A stretch of DNA of 64,000 nt, from the NCBI RefSeq assembly GCF_016916835.1, contig NZ_JAFFIX010000025.1:62001-126000 (forward strand), in the 5' to 3' direction. Shown one piece after another: positions 46,455-53,808 of the stretch (positions are counted from its first letter, which is position 1; the number at the start of each line of letters is the position of its first letter). The notes beneath the pieces are model-generated. The model was not told the DNA's origin and did not search any database. It saw nothing but the letters and a program-made list of their open reading frames with translations. The position numbers and the translations under genes are program-made. Source of the stretch: Actinacidiphila bryophytorum (lineage in GTDB: Bacteria; Actinomycetota; Actinomycetes; Streptomycetales; Streptomycetaceae).

Positions 46455-46484
46455 ACGGCCGGTGCCCCGCGGGGCGCCGGCCGT
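46455..46484 (+). terminator. Terminator after malic enzyme
   Basis: A GC-rich hairpin of about 13 bp (ACGGCCGG pairing with CCGGCCGT, extended inward by GCCCC/GGGGC) begins 10 bp after the stop codon. It lacks a T-run. Confidence 0.65.
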
Positions 46485-46493
46485 CACGGCGGC

Positions 46494-46513
46494 GATGTGA
46501 CGAGCGTCACATC
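46494..46513. promoter_or_regulatory. Crp-type palindrome
   Basis: GATGTGACGAGCGTCACATC is a perfect 20-bp palindrome containing TGTGA-N6-TCACA, the consensus of cAMP receptor protein family sites. A further half-site GTCACATC follows at 46521-46528. Streptomyces Crp binds GTGA-N6-TCAC-type sites. It lies downstream of the malic-enzyme terminator and upstream of a hairpin pair, so the regulated unit may be a small RNA. Confidence 0.65.
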
Positions 46514-46547
46514 AGATGCCGTCACATCTTCGACGCGCCAGCGCTCA

Positions 46548-46636
46548 TATGTATGCCCGGCTCGATACCGGGCTGCGAAGCACCTCCGTTCGCCCGGCCC
46601 CCCGTACCGGCGAGCGGAGGTGCTTCCCCTTTTACG
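46548..46636 (+). ncRNA. Candidate small RNA ending in a strong terminator
   Basis: A possible -10 (TATGTA, 46548-46553) is followed by hairpin GCCCGG-CTCGATA-CCGGGC at 46555-46573. A perfect 12-bp hairpin comes next (GAAGCACCTCCG 46577-46588 with CGGAGGTGCTTC 46615-46626) and runs into CCCCTTTT. The terminator points rightward although the only gene to its left already has its own hairpin. Together with the Crp-type palindrome this suggests a short independent transcript. The 5' end is a guess. Confidence 0.4.
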
Positions 46637-46666
46637 CCCCCTCCGTGCGCCGGCGCACGCCCCGGC

Positions 46667-47011
46667 TCACACCACCTCGGACAGCTCCTGCAGCAGCCGG
46701 CGCTTGGGGCGGGCGCCCACCATCACCTTGACCGGCTCGCCGCCCCGGAAGAGCAGCAGCGTCGGCATCGACATCACGCCGTAGGCGGCCTGGGTGGCGG
46801 GGTTGGAGTCCACGTCGAGCTGGACGATACGCAGCCGGTGCGCCTCCTCCACCGCGATCTCCTCCAGGACCGGGGCGATCATGCGGCAGGGCGGGCACCA
46901 GGCGGCGGTGAAGTCGACCAGCACGGGCAGGTCGCTCGCCAGCACCTCGGCGGCGAAGGTGGCATCGGTCACGGTGGGCACGGCACTGGTGGTGCCTGCG
47001 GTCGTCGTCAT
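46667..47011 (-). CDS. Thioredoxin
   Basis: A 114-residue thioredoxin-fold protein with active site FTAAWCPPCRM (Cys39 and Cys42). The dipeptide between the cysteines is Pro-Pro rather than the classical Gly-Pro, which changes redox potential in related proteins. The cis-Pro loop reads VMSMPTLLLFRGGEPV. It should reduce protein disulfides in the cytosol. Its ATG overlaps the merR stop by 4 bp, so it is translationally coupled to and probably regulated by the adjacent MerR protein. Confidence 0.93.
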   Translation of the reverse strand: MTTTAGTTSAVPTVTDATFAAEVLASDLPVLVDFTAAWCPPCRMIAPVLEEIAVEEAHRLRIVQLDVDSNPATQAAYGVMSMPTLLLFRGGEPVKVMVGARPKRRLLQELSEVV

Positions 47012-47472
47012 TGCGGTGGAGTCCCTTCTTCGTGCCGCCCGGACCCGTCCAGGGCGGCGGTCAGTTCGCACAGCGGTTCCGCGCCGGGGCGCACTCCCGC
47101 GTCCGCTTCCGCGCCGGCCTCACGCTCGGCGCGCAGCAGCTGGGCCGCGACCTCGGCGCGTACCGCGGTCAGCCGCTCCACCCAGGCGTCGATCTCCGCG
47201 AGCTTGCTGCGGTAGACCGCGAGCGAGGCGGCACAGGTGTCCCCCGCCGGGTGGCCGGCCCGCAGGCACTCCACGAACGGCCGGGTCTCCTCCAGGCCGA
47301 AGCCGTACTCCTGGAGGGTGCGGATCTGCTCCAGCATCCGCAGGTGCTCCTCGCCGTAGCTGCGGTAGCCGTTGCCCGCCCGGTCGGCCGGCGGGAGCAG
47401 GCCGAGGGATTCGTAGTAGCGGAGCGTTCGCGGCGTGGTGCCGGCGCGTTCCGCGAGTTCGCCGATGCGCAT
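47008..47472 (-). CDS. MerR family transcriptional regulator
   Basis: A 154-residue MerR protein. The N-terminal winged helix is RIGELAERAGTTPRTLRYYESLGLLPPADRAGNGYRSYGEEHLRML, and a coiled-coil helix (EIDAWVERLTAVRAEVAAQLL) joins the dimer. A Cys pair (VECLRAGHPAGDTC) at the start of the effector region could bind metal or act as a redox switch, which fits the coupled thioredoxin gene. The ATG at 47472 is immediately preceded by a MerR-type promoter. The longer open frame upstream is spurious. Confidence 0.9.
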   Translation of the reverse strand: MRIGELAERAGTTPRTLRYYESLGLLPPADRAGNGYRSYGEEHLRMLEQIRTLQEYGFGLEETRPFVECLRAGHPAGDTCAASLAVYRSKLAEIDAWVERLTAVRAEVAAQLLRAEREAGAEADAGVRPGAEPLCELTAALDGSGRHEEGTPPQ

Positions 47473-47487
47473 ACCGACGACGGTAGA

Positions 47488-47507
47488 CCTTGACGTACGC
47501 GTCAGGG
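47488..47507 (-). promoter_or_regulatory. MerR-type dyad in the merR-trx promoter
   Basis: On the coding strand the dyad CCCTGACG-CGTA-CGTCAAGG is followed directly by a -10-like TCTACC and then the ATG. The dyad fills a 19-bp spacer, the hallmark of promoters twisted by MerR activators. The -35 (GCTGGC) is poor, as expected for an activated promoter. Confidence 0.6.
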
Positions 47508-47682
47508 CCAGCCCGCCGGCGCACCCCGGGGGCGGCCCGCTCGCCCGCCGCCGGGGCCGGGACCAGGGGATGGCAAAAACTTTCAGGATTTCCGCGCGAG
47601 GAGTTGCTAACTTCCAGTCCTCCTCGACAGGCTGCGCCCAGCACTTCTCTCCATGCACGCACCCGCAACGCGAGGAGCCTGA

Positions 47683-49704
47683 ATGCACCGCCCGAACCCA
47701 GCCACCCGCCGCCGGCGCACCCTGTCGCTGGCCGCCGCCCTGTCGCTGCTGGCCGGCCTGACCGTCACCGCCGCCACGGCAGGCACCGCGCGGGCCACCG
47801 ACCCGCAGGCCGTACGGCAGGCGGAATTCACCGCGGCGGCACGGGAGTTCGGCGTTCCGCTGCCCGTACTCGAGGCGGTGTCCTTCTACGAGACCCGCTG
47901 GGAGGCGCACGCCGGGCAGCCCAACGCCGAAGCGGGCTACGGCCCGATGAACCTCACCGACCTCACCGCGGCCACCCTGGACGCCGACGGGCTCAGCACC
48001 CAGTCGCCGCGCTACGCCCCGCTGCTGACCGCCCCCGCCGAGCACACCGCGGCCGCCGCGGCCCACCTGCTCGGCGCGGCCACCGCGGACGTCACGGGCG
48101 ACGAAGCGCAGAACATCCGCGGCGGCGCGGCCCTGCTCGCCTCGTACGCCAAGGGCTACGGCCACGGCCGGCTGCCGCACACCACCGACGGCTGGTACGC
48201 CGCCGCGGCCCGCTACAGCCAGAGCACCGAGGACAAGGTCGCGCAGGCCTTCGCCGACGGCGTGTGGTCGACCATGTCCACCGGCGCCACCCGCACCACC
48301 GCCGACGGCCAGCTGGTCACCCTCGCCCCGGTCCGCCACCTCCACCCCGACCGCGCGGACGTCCGCAAGCTCGGCCTGAAGGAGGTGACGCCGCCCGTGA
48401 GCAGCACCCCCGCCGAGTGCCCGGCCTCGCTGCACTGCGACGTCGTCCCCGGCGCCTACACCCTGCTCGACCCCTCGGACCTCGCCGACTACGGCAGCCA
48501 CGACCTGGCCGACCGCCCGGGCGGCCACCTGGACGTCCGCTACATCACCCTGCACAGCACCGACGAGACCTACGACGGCACCCTCGACCTCTTCAACGAC
48601 CCGACCTACGCGGCCGGCGCGCACTACGTCGTCCGCTCCCAGGACGGCCACGTCACGCAGATGATCCCGACCAAGGACATCGCCTGGGACAGCGCCAACC
48701 GGTCCTTCTACCAGCACTCGATCGGCATCGAGCAGGAAGGCTGGGCGACCCACGGGGCCGCCTGGTTCAGCGAGAACCTCTACCGCTCGACCGCGTCACT
48801 GGTGCGCTACCTGGCCGCGAAGTACGACATCCCGCTGGACCGCGCGCACATCCTGGGCCACGACAACATCCCCGGCGGCACCGAGTCCGGGGTCGCCACC
48901 CAGCACTGGGACCCCGGACCCGGCTGGGACTGGGAGCACTTCTTCGACCTGCTCGGGGCGCCGATCAAGGCGACCGCGCCGGCCGGCAGCGACGTGGTGG
49001 CGATCAAGCCGGGATACGCCCGCAACCCGCAGTCGACCACCTACTGCGACGACGTCCAGGGCTACAAGCAGTTCCCCGGCCCCTACCGCAGCTTCGACTG
49101 CCCCGTCGCCTCGCAGGACGCCCCCGCGTCCTTCGTCCCGCTGCACACCGCGCCCAGCACCTCGGCGCCGCTGGTCGCCGACCCGTACCTGCACCCGGAC
49201 GGCTCCGCCGGGACCAGCGCCATGAACGACTGGGGCGACAAGGCGCCCGCCGGTGAGCAGTACGTCGTCGCCGGCCGCGTGCCCGGCTGGACGGCGATCT
49301 GGTGGGGCGGCACCGAGGCCTGGCTCCAGGACTCCGCCGCCCACCCCGCGACCGTCCCGGTCAAGGCGGCCCGCATCGTCCCCAAGGCGGGTGCGACCTC
49401 CATCCCGGTCTACACCACGGCCTACCCCGAAGCCTCGGTCTACCCGCCGGACTTCGTCGCCTTCGAGGGCGGCAAGGCCCCGCGCGCCCAACTCGCCCGC
49501 GCCAAGTACTCCATCCCGGCCGGCCAGTCCTACGTCGCCGCCGGCCCCGCCGTCCCGACCGACTCCTACTTCGCCATCTACTACGACGGCTCGGCCCCCT
49601 ACGACCAGCACGACTTCGTGGGCACGACAAAGGTCTACGAGATCGTCTACAACCACCGCGTGGCCTTCGTGAACGCCGCCGACGTAACCCTGATCTCCCC
49701 GTGA
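47683..49704 (+). CDS. Secreted N-acetylmuramoyl-L-alanine amidase (Amidase_2)
   Basis: A 673-residue exported wall hydrolase. Residues 1-39 are a signal peptide (RRRRTLSLAAALSLLAGLTV, ending ARA). Residues about 45-190 form a lytic-transglycosylase/lysozyme-like helical region (FGVPLPVLEAVSFYETRWEA). The Amidase_2 domain (about 265-430) holds zinc-ligand candidates in YITLHSTDE and TQHWDPGPGWDW, with ILGHDNIPGG between. The C-terminal ~230 residues are SH3-like repeats that may bind the wall. The ATG has GAGGAG 8 bp upstream. The enzyme cleaves the MurNAc-L-Ala bond. Confidence 0.9.
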   Translation: MHRPNPATRRRRTLSLAAALSLLAGLTVTAATAGTARATDPQAVRQAEFTAAAREFGVPLPVLEAVSFYETRWEAHAGQPNAEAGYGPMNLTDLTAATLDADGLSTQSPRYAPLLTAPAEHTAAAAAHLLGAATADVTGDEAQNIRGGAALLASYAKGYGHGRLPHTTDGWYAAAARYSQSTEDKVAQAFADGVWSTMSTGATRTTADGQLVTLAPVRHLHPDRADVRKLGLKEVTPPVSSTPAECPASLHCDVVPGAYTLLDPSDLADYGSHDLADRPGGHLDVRYITLHSTDETYDGTLDLFNDPTYAAGAHYVVRSQDGHVTQMIPTKDIAWDSANRSFYQHSIGIEQEGWATHGAAWFSENLYRSTASLVRYLAAKYDIPLDRAHILGHDNIPGGTESGVATQHWDPGPGWDWEHFFDLLGAPIKATAPAGSDVVAIKPGYARNPQSTTYCDDVQGYKQFPGPYRSFDCPVASQDAPASFVPLHTAPSTSAPLVADPYLHPDGSAGTSAMNDWGDKAPAGEQYVVAGRVPGWTAIWWGGTEAWLQDSAAHPATVPVKAARIVPKAGATSIPVYTTAYPEASVYPPDFVAFEGGKAPRAQLARAKYSIPAGQSYVAAGPAVPTDSYFAIYYDGSAPYDQHDFVGTTKVYEIVYNHRVAFVNAADVTLISP

Positions 49705-49705
49705 C

Positions 49706-49747
49706 CCCCTGGGGGGTGCCCTCTGCACAGAGGGCACCCCCCAGGGG
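49706..49747. terminator. Strong hairpin terminator after amidase
   Basis: A perfect 20-bp stem (49706-49725 pairing with 49728-49747) with a 2-nt loop starts 2 bp after the stop codon. A degenerate copy of the dispersed repeat (GGGGCGAGGGGGAACTGCGCG-like, 49744-49764) follows it. Confidence 0.8.
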
Positions 49748-49811
49748 CGAGGGGGAACTGCGCGCCCAGCCCCGACGACGGGAAAGGCGCACGGCCCACC
49801 GCAGGTGACAG

Positions 49812-51059
49812 TCACAGAGCGGCTTTGAGCCGCGCCACGTCATCGAGAACCCGACCGCGGATGTGGTTGATGAGAGCTGCCTGGTCCAGGCAGAACACCG
49901 TGGGGTTCAAGAACCCCGTACCCGCCGCATAGCGGTTGGTGTACTGCCCGCCCCCGCAGATGTCCCGCAGGGCACACGCGCGGCAGGTCTCGCAGAGACC
50001 TTCGGCACCGCGCTGGCGCGCGACAACCCCGGGATGCAGCTGCGCCTCGTCGAAGGCGTTGCGGAAGACGTCGAGCCCGGTCAGCGGCGCGTCCTGGAAG
50101 GTGGACTTCAACGCGTCGATCAGCTCGATCGACCCGTCCGTGTCGATGGTCAGCGACTGGAAGTCCTCCAGGCCGACCGCCTCCGTGGTGCTCTGCCCGC
50201 CGAGCACGAGCCCTACGATGCTGTCGAAGAAGCGGACGCTGGTCGGCATCGGCACGGTCCCGTACCACCGCTCGAAGATCGGGATGAGCCAGTCCGCGTA
50301 CGCGGTGCCGCCCGTGTCGCCGGTCCAGCCGGGGGGCTTGCGCTCCCAGTCGTCCAGCGGCAGCAGGAAGTCCACCTGGGGGGCGCCGACCGCGGCGAGC
50401 GCCTCGTAGGTCTCCAGCGGGTCGTTCTCCAGGTCGACCACGCACAGGACGTTGCGCAGCCGGTCGGGCACGGTGGCGGCGGCGCGCAGCGCGGCGACGC
50501 CGCGCATGACCGCGTCGAAACTGCCCTTGCCGTTGGCGTACTTGCGGTGCCGGTCGTGCGCGTCGCGCGCGCCGTCCAGGCTGAGGGTGACCTTGATGTC
50601 GTGCTTCTCCAGCACGGCGATCATGGCCGGGTCGTCCAGCAGGATCCCGTTGGTGGTCACCGACAGGATCGCCTCGATGCCGTCGGGCATGGCCGCGCGG
50701 AAGGCGGTGGCGGCGTAGTCCAGCTCCTCGGCACCGACCAGCAGGGCCTCGCCGCCGAGGAAGGTGACGATGACGTGGGTCAGCTCGTCGCGGTGGGCGG
50801 TGAGGTGCTCGGTGATGCGGTACGCCGTCCGGTCGACCGTCGCGCGCGACATGGCCATGGGCTTGGCGCGCCAGCTCTGGTCGGCCATCTCGTAGATGTA
50901 GCAGTAATCGCAGGAGAGATTGCAGCGGCCGTGCATTTTGACGACGAACTGCGTGAAAGGCAGCGGCCGCCAGGACGGATCGGCCAAGGCCTCGTCCACG
51001 AACGCCTGGTTCGGCCATTCGGCTGCCGCCGCCTCCGCGGTGATCAGCGGTATTTCCAT
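49812..51059 (-). CDS. FxsB-like radical SAM/SPASM peptide maturase (second copy)
   Basis: A 415-residue radical SAM enzyme. The cluster motif CNLSCDYC has Cys46, Cys50 and Cys53. Then TFLGGEALLVG (a GGE-type motif) and VTLSLDGARDAHDRHRKY. The SPASM cysteines are in LCETCRACALRDICGGGQYTNRY and TVFCLD. It is clearly related to FxsB at 29064-30284 but serves a different peptide, since a putative precursor with a signal-like leader lies 99 bp upstream. The ATG at 51059 is preferred to a TTG one codon earlier. It is expected to form a C-C cross-link from an aromatic residue of the peptide. Confidence 0.9.
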   Translation of the reverse strand: MEIPLITAEAAAAEWPNQAFVDEALADPSWRPLPFTQFVVKMHGRCNLSCDYCYIYEMADQSWRAKPMAMSRATVDRTAYRITEHLTAHRDELTHVIVTFLGGEALLVGAEELDYAATAFRAAMPDGIEAILSVTTNGILLDDPAMIAVLEKHDIKVTLSLDGARDAHDRHRKYANGKGSFDAVMRGVAALRAAATVPDRLRNVLCVVDLENDPLETYEALAAVGAPQVDFLLPLDDWERKPPGWTGDTGGTAYADWLIPIFERWYGTVPMPTSVRFFDSIVGLVLGGQSTTEAVGLEDFQSLTIDTDGSIELIDALKSTFQDAPLTGLDVFRNAFDEAQLHPGVVARQRGAEGLCETCRACALRDICGGGQYTNRYAAGTGFLNPTVFCLDQAALINHIRGRVLDDVARLKAAL

Positions 51060-51086
51060 CAAGGAGTGTCCCCTCGCCTTGCGGCC

Positions 51087-51123
51087 GGGCCGCGACCGGT
51101 GGCTTCCCGTCCGGTCGCGGCCC
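51087..51123 (-). terminator. Hairpin between precursor and radical SAM genes
   Basis: A perfect 13-bp stem (GGGCCGCGACCGG, 51087-51099, pairing with 51111-51123) with an 11-nt loop lies between the precursor and enzyme genes. It could lower expression of the enzyme relative to the peptide, or stabilise the peptide mRNA. Confidence 0.55.
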
Positions 51124-51158
51124 TTCGTGCAGGTGGTGTCACGCGGTGGCGACCGGGG

Positions 51159-51413
51159 TCACCAGCGCTGGTACTTGCCCAGCGGAGAGACCGCCGAGTC
51201 CTCCGTGGAGACCCGGTTCAGCGCCGCGCCGAGCGCGCTGTGGGCCGGGGCCGAGGCGGCGACGGCCTGGACGTCCGCGCTGCTGGGGGTGGACGCGGAC
51301 GCGGTGCCGGCCGCTCCGGTCGCGAGGGCGACGGTGGCCGCCGCTCCCGCCGCGACCATGGCGGCCTTCCTTACGGTGCTGCGAGTGCTGGATTCGGGCA
51401 CTTGGTACTCCAT
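51159..51413 (-). CDS. Putative secreted RiPP precursor ending KYQRW
   Basis: An 84-residue peptide. Residues 1-40 look like a Sec signal sequence (TRSTVRKAAMVAAGAAATVA, ending GTASA). The rest is a short Ala/Ser-rich region with the C-terminus SAVSPLGKYQRW (Lys80, Tyr81, Trp84). Position directly upstream of a radical SAM/SPASM gene on the same strand, and aromatic residues only at the extreme C-terminus, suggest the core is LGKYQRW. An in-frame ATG at 51518 would give 119 residues, but the added part looks non-coding. The ribosome-binding site at 51413 is weak. The function of the product is unknown. Confidence 0.68.
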   Translation of the reverse strand: MEYQVPESSTRSTVRKAAMVAAGAAATVALATGAAGTASASTPSSADVQAVAASAPAHSALGAALNRVSTEDSAVSPLGKYQRW

Positions 51414-51518
51414 TTCACGTACAGATGGGGCCACTTGTGCAACAAGGCCTTGCGCGCCGCTCAACGGTACCGAGCGCCCGACATCCGGACAACACTTTCC
51501 CGCAAGGTAATTCAGCAT

Positions 51519-51572
51519 TTACCTGGGAGCCTCGTAAGCGGAAGCAGGTAATTTGAGACTCATAGCATCCAT
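51519..51572 (-). CDS. Micropeptide MDAMSLKLPASAYEAPR
   Basis: A 17-codon ORF with an excellent GGGAGGAG ribosome-binding site abutting its ATG, just upstream of the secreted-precursor gene. Its TAA stop is immediately followed by ATG of the 119-codon frame that contains the precursor. It could be a leader peptide that controls the downstream genes, or a small peptide in its own right. An internal ATG would give a 14-residue product. No homology is claimed. Confidence 0.4.
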   Translation of the reverse strand: MDAMSLKLPASAYEAPR

Positions 51573-51600
51573 CTCCTCCCGTGACCGGACGGAGGCACAC

Positions 51601-51644
51601 AAAAAGGAGCGCGTGCCGGTCTGGTGAGGACCGGGACGCGCTCC
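51601..51644 (-). terminator. Terminator of the rpiR-type gene, left of the MITE
   Basis: On the minus strand a 16-bp near-perfect hairpin (51606-51621 with 51629-51644, GGAGCGCG...CGCGCTCC) is followed by TTTTTGTG. It points away from the RpiR gene, from which it is now separated by the MITE. Confidence 0.75.
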
Positions 51645-51686
51645 CAGGAGCGGGGCGGGCCGGGGGGCCGGGCGGGCCGGCCCTAG

Positions 51687-51859
51687 GCCGTGTTTTGGAA
51701 GTCCCGCCTGCCCCGCGGCGTCTGGCACGCACGCTCGCTGCGTTGTCGGAGTCGTCCGCGTAGGCCCACTACGAGGACGACCCTCCGCCTTGCGATCGCA
51801 CGCACCAGACGCCGCGGGGCCCGCCCTGTGGGCGGACGGCGCTACTTCCAAAACACGGC
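51687..51859. mobile_element. 173-bp MITE with 16-bp terminal inverted repeats
   Basis: Perfect terminal inverted repeats GCCGTGTTTTGGAAGT (51687-51702) and ACTTCCAAAACACGGC (51844-51859) are flanked by CTAG on both sides (51683-51686, 51860-51863), consistent with a 4-bp target duplication. The inside shows further imperfect symmetry (GCGGCGTCTGG near the left, CCAGACGCCGC near the right) and no transposase frame. It looks like a non-autonomous relative of an IS5-type element that targets CTAG. Confidence 0.8.
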
Positions 51860-52789
51860 CTAGGCCGGGCGGTCGCTCTCCAGCGCCTCGTGGGTGAGCC
51901 GCAGGGCGCGGCTGGAGGTGTCGTACGTGCGCTGCGCCACGCAGACGAAGAGGCAGTCGACCACCACGAGCTGGCTGATCCTGGAGGCCATCGCCCCCGG
52001 TCTGAACGTCGTCTCGCGGCCGGCCGAGACCAGCACGTGGTCGGCGATGCGCGCGGCGGTGGACAGCGGGTGGTTGGTGATGACCACCGTGGTGGCCCCC
52101 TCCTCCGCGGCCCGCCGCAGCGGTTCGAGCACGTCGCGGCTCTCCCCCGAGTGCGACACCGCGAGGAAGACGTCGCCGGGGCCGAGCAGCACCGCGCTGG
52201 TCAGCGCGGACTGCGAGTCGCCGTGCGCATGGCAGGGCCGCCCGATCCGGGCCAGCTTCTGCTGGAGGTCCTGGGCGACCAGGCCGGAGGCGCCGACGCC
52301 GGCGATGTGCAGCTGGCCGCCGCCGCACACGGCTCTGACGGCCGCGTCCAGCTCCGCGGGGTCGAGCTGGCTCGCCGTCTCCTGCACCGCCTGCGACTCG
52401 GTGTGGACGAGCTTGCCGATGACCTCGGCCGCCGAGTCCTGCTGGGTGATGCCCGCGCTGAGCGTGGAGCGCGGCGCCTGCCGGGCGGCGGACGCGGCGA
52501 GCGCGAGCCGCAGCTCCGGGTAGCCGGCGAAGCCGAGCGCGCGGGCGGTCCGCACGATCGACGACTCGCTCGTCCCGGCGAGCGCGCTGAGTTCGGAGAT
52601 GGTGCTGCGGGCGACCTGCGCCGGGTCCTCCACGATGAGGGAGGCGATACGGGCGGCGGCCGGGGTGAGCGAGGGCAGCAGCCCCCGCACCATGGCGGTG
52701 AGTGCGTCGGCCGAGTCACTGGGCGCAGTGGCTTCCCATGACCGGTCGGTGGGTGACTCCTGGACTATTTGGTACACGTCACAAAGCAT
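51860..52789 (-). CDS. MurR/RpiR family transcriptional regulator
   Basis: A 309-residue regulator. The N-terminal helix-turn-helix is STISELSALAGTSESSIVRTARALGFAGYPELRLAL. The C-terminal SIS domain (GQLHIAGVGASGLVAQDLQQKL, LAVSHSGESRDVLEPL, VVITNHPLSTAARIADHVL) binds a sugar phosphate. Such proteins usually control sugar, amino-sugar or N-acetylmuramate catabolism. The target is not adjacent. The C-terminus is ESDRPA, and the TAG stop lies inside the CTAG target site of the MITE, so the insertion abuts the gene end. The start at ATG 52789 is likely, but later starts are possible. Confidence 0.9.
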   Translation of the reverse strand: MLCDVYQIVQESPTDRSWEATAPSDSADALTAMVRGLLPSLTPAAARIASLIVEDPAQVARSTISELSALAGTSESSIVRTARALGFAGYPELRLALAASAARQAPRSTLSAGITQQDSAAEVIGKLVHTESQAVQETASQLDPAELDAAVRAVCGGGQLHIAGVGASGLVAQDLQQKLARIGRPCHAHGDSQSALTSAVLLGPGDVFLAVSHSGESRDVLEPLRRAAEEGATTVVITNHPLSTAARIADHVLVSAGRETTFRPGAMASRISQLVVVDCLFVCVAQRTYDTSSRALRLTHEALESDRPA

Positions 52790-52905
52790 GCACCGCGAAA
52801 CGCCCTTCTGGGACCCGCGGGTGAAGAATCCCGCTCCCTGGACGCCACCCCGCGAACAGCTCGCCCCAGCGGGCTGTTGTCACACGTCCGGGTGACAATG
52901 GGAGC

Positions 52906-53808
52906 GTGCATGCCGCCCCGTCACTCCTGGAACCGCAGCCGCCGTCGCCGCTCACCGAGGTCGCCGACGAGCGTCTGGACGCGCACGGGGTGCGGCTGCT
53001 GCTCAAGCGCGACGACCTGGTCCACCCGGACCTGCCGGGCAACAAGTTCCGCAAGCTGCGGCTGAACCTGACCGCCGCGGTGCAGGCCCGCCACGACACG
53101 CTGCTCACCTTCGGCGGCGCCTACTCCAACCACCTGCGGGCGGTCGCAGCGGCAGGCAGGCTGCTGGGCCTGCGCACGGTCGGGGTGGTGCGGGGCGAGG
53201 AGTTGGCGGACCGCCCGCTCAACCCGTCGCTGTCGGTGGCCGCGGCCGACGGGATGCGGCTGGACTTCGTCGACCGGGCGACGTACCGGCGCAAAGCCGA
53301 ACCCGAGGTGCTGGCCGCGCTGCTCGCCCGGCACGGCCGCGCCTACGTCCTCCCCGAGGGCGGGTCGAACGCGGCGGCCGCGCTGGGCTGCGCGGACCTG
53401 GGACGGGAACTGCGGGGCGCGGCCGACGTGGTGGCGGTGCCGTGCGGCACGGGCGGCACCCTGGCGGGGCTTGCCGCGGGCCTGGAGGGCGGTCCCGGCG
53501 AGTGCGCCGAGGCGGTCGGCTTCCCCGTGCTGCGCGGCGGCGCCTTCCTGGCCGCCGACGTGGCGCGGCTGCAGCAGGAGGCGTTCGGGGGGCGCCGGGG
53601 GCGCTGGCGGCTGGACGACCGCTTCCACCACGGCGGCTTCGCCAGGACCAGCCAGGACCTTGAAGAGTTCGCCTCGGATTTCCACCGGCGGCACGGCTTG
53701 GATCCGGAGCGGGTCTACGTCGCCAAGATGCTGCACGGCGTGCTGACGCTGGCCGCGGAGGGCGCCTTCCCGCCCGGCACCCGGGTGGCGGCGGTGGTCA
53801 CCGGATGA
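52906..53808 (+). CDS. PLP-dependent D-cysteine desulfhydrase / ACC deaminase family enzyme
   Basis: A 300-residue fold-type II PLP enzyme. RLLLKRDDLVHPDLPGNKFRKLRLNL contains the PLP Lys (GNKFRKL), LLTFGGAYSNHLRAVAAAG the substrate loop and VAVPCGTGGTLAGLAAGL the phosphate-binding loop. The family includes D-cysteine desulfhydrase and 1-aminocyclopropane-1-carboxylate deaminase, and the residues seen do not separate them with certainty. It starts at GTG, divergent from the RpiR gene. Confidence 0.88.
   Translation: MHAAPSLLEPQPPSPLTEVADERLDAHGVRLLLKRDDLVHPDLPGNKFRKLRLNLTAAVQARHDTLLTFGGAYSNHLRAVAAAGRLLGLRTVGVVRGEELADRPLNPSLSVAAADGMRLDFVDRATYRRKAEPEVLAALLARHGRAYVLPEGGSNAAAALGCADLGRELRGAADVVAVPCGTGGTLAGLAAGLEGGPGECAEAVGFPVLRGGAFLAADVARLQQEAFGGRRGRWRLDDRFHHGGFARTSQDLEEFASDFHRRHGLDPERVYVAKMLHGVLTLAAEGAFPPGTRVAAVVTG

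Noticed and set aside
49706..49747. CRISPR-like palindrome
   Set aside because: A single hairpin directly after a stop codon, with no repeat-spacer array; it is a terminator.
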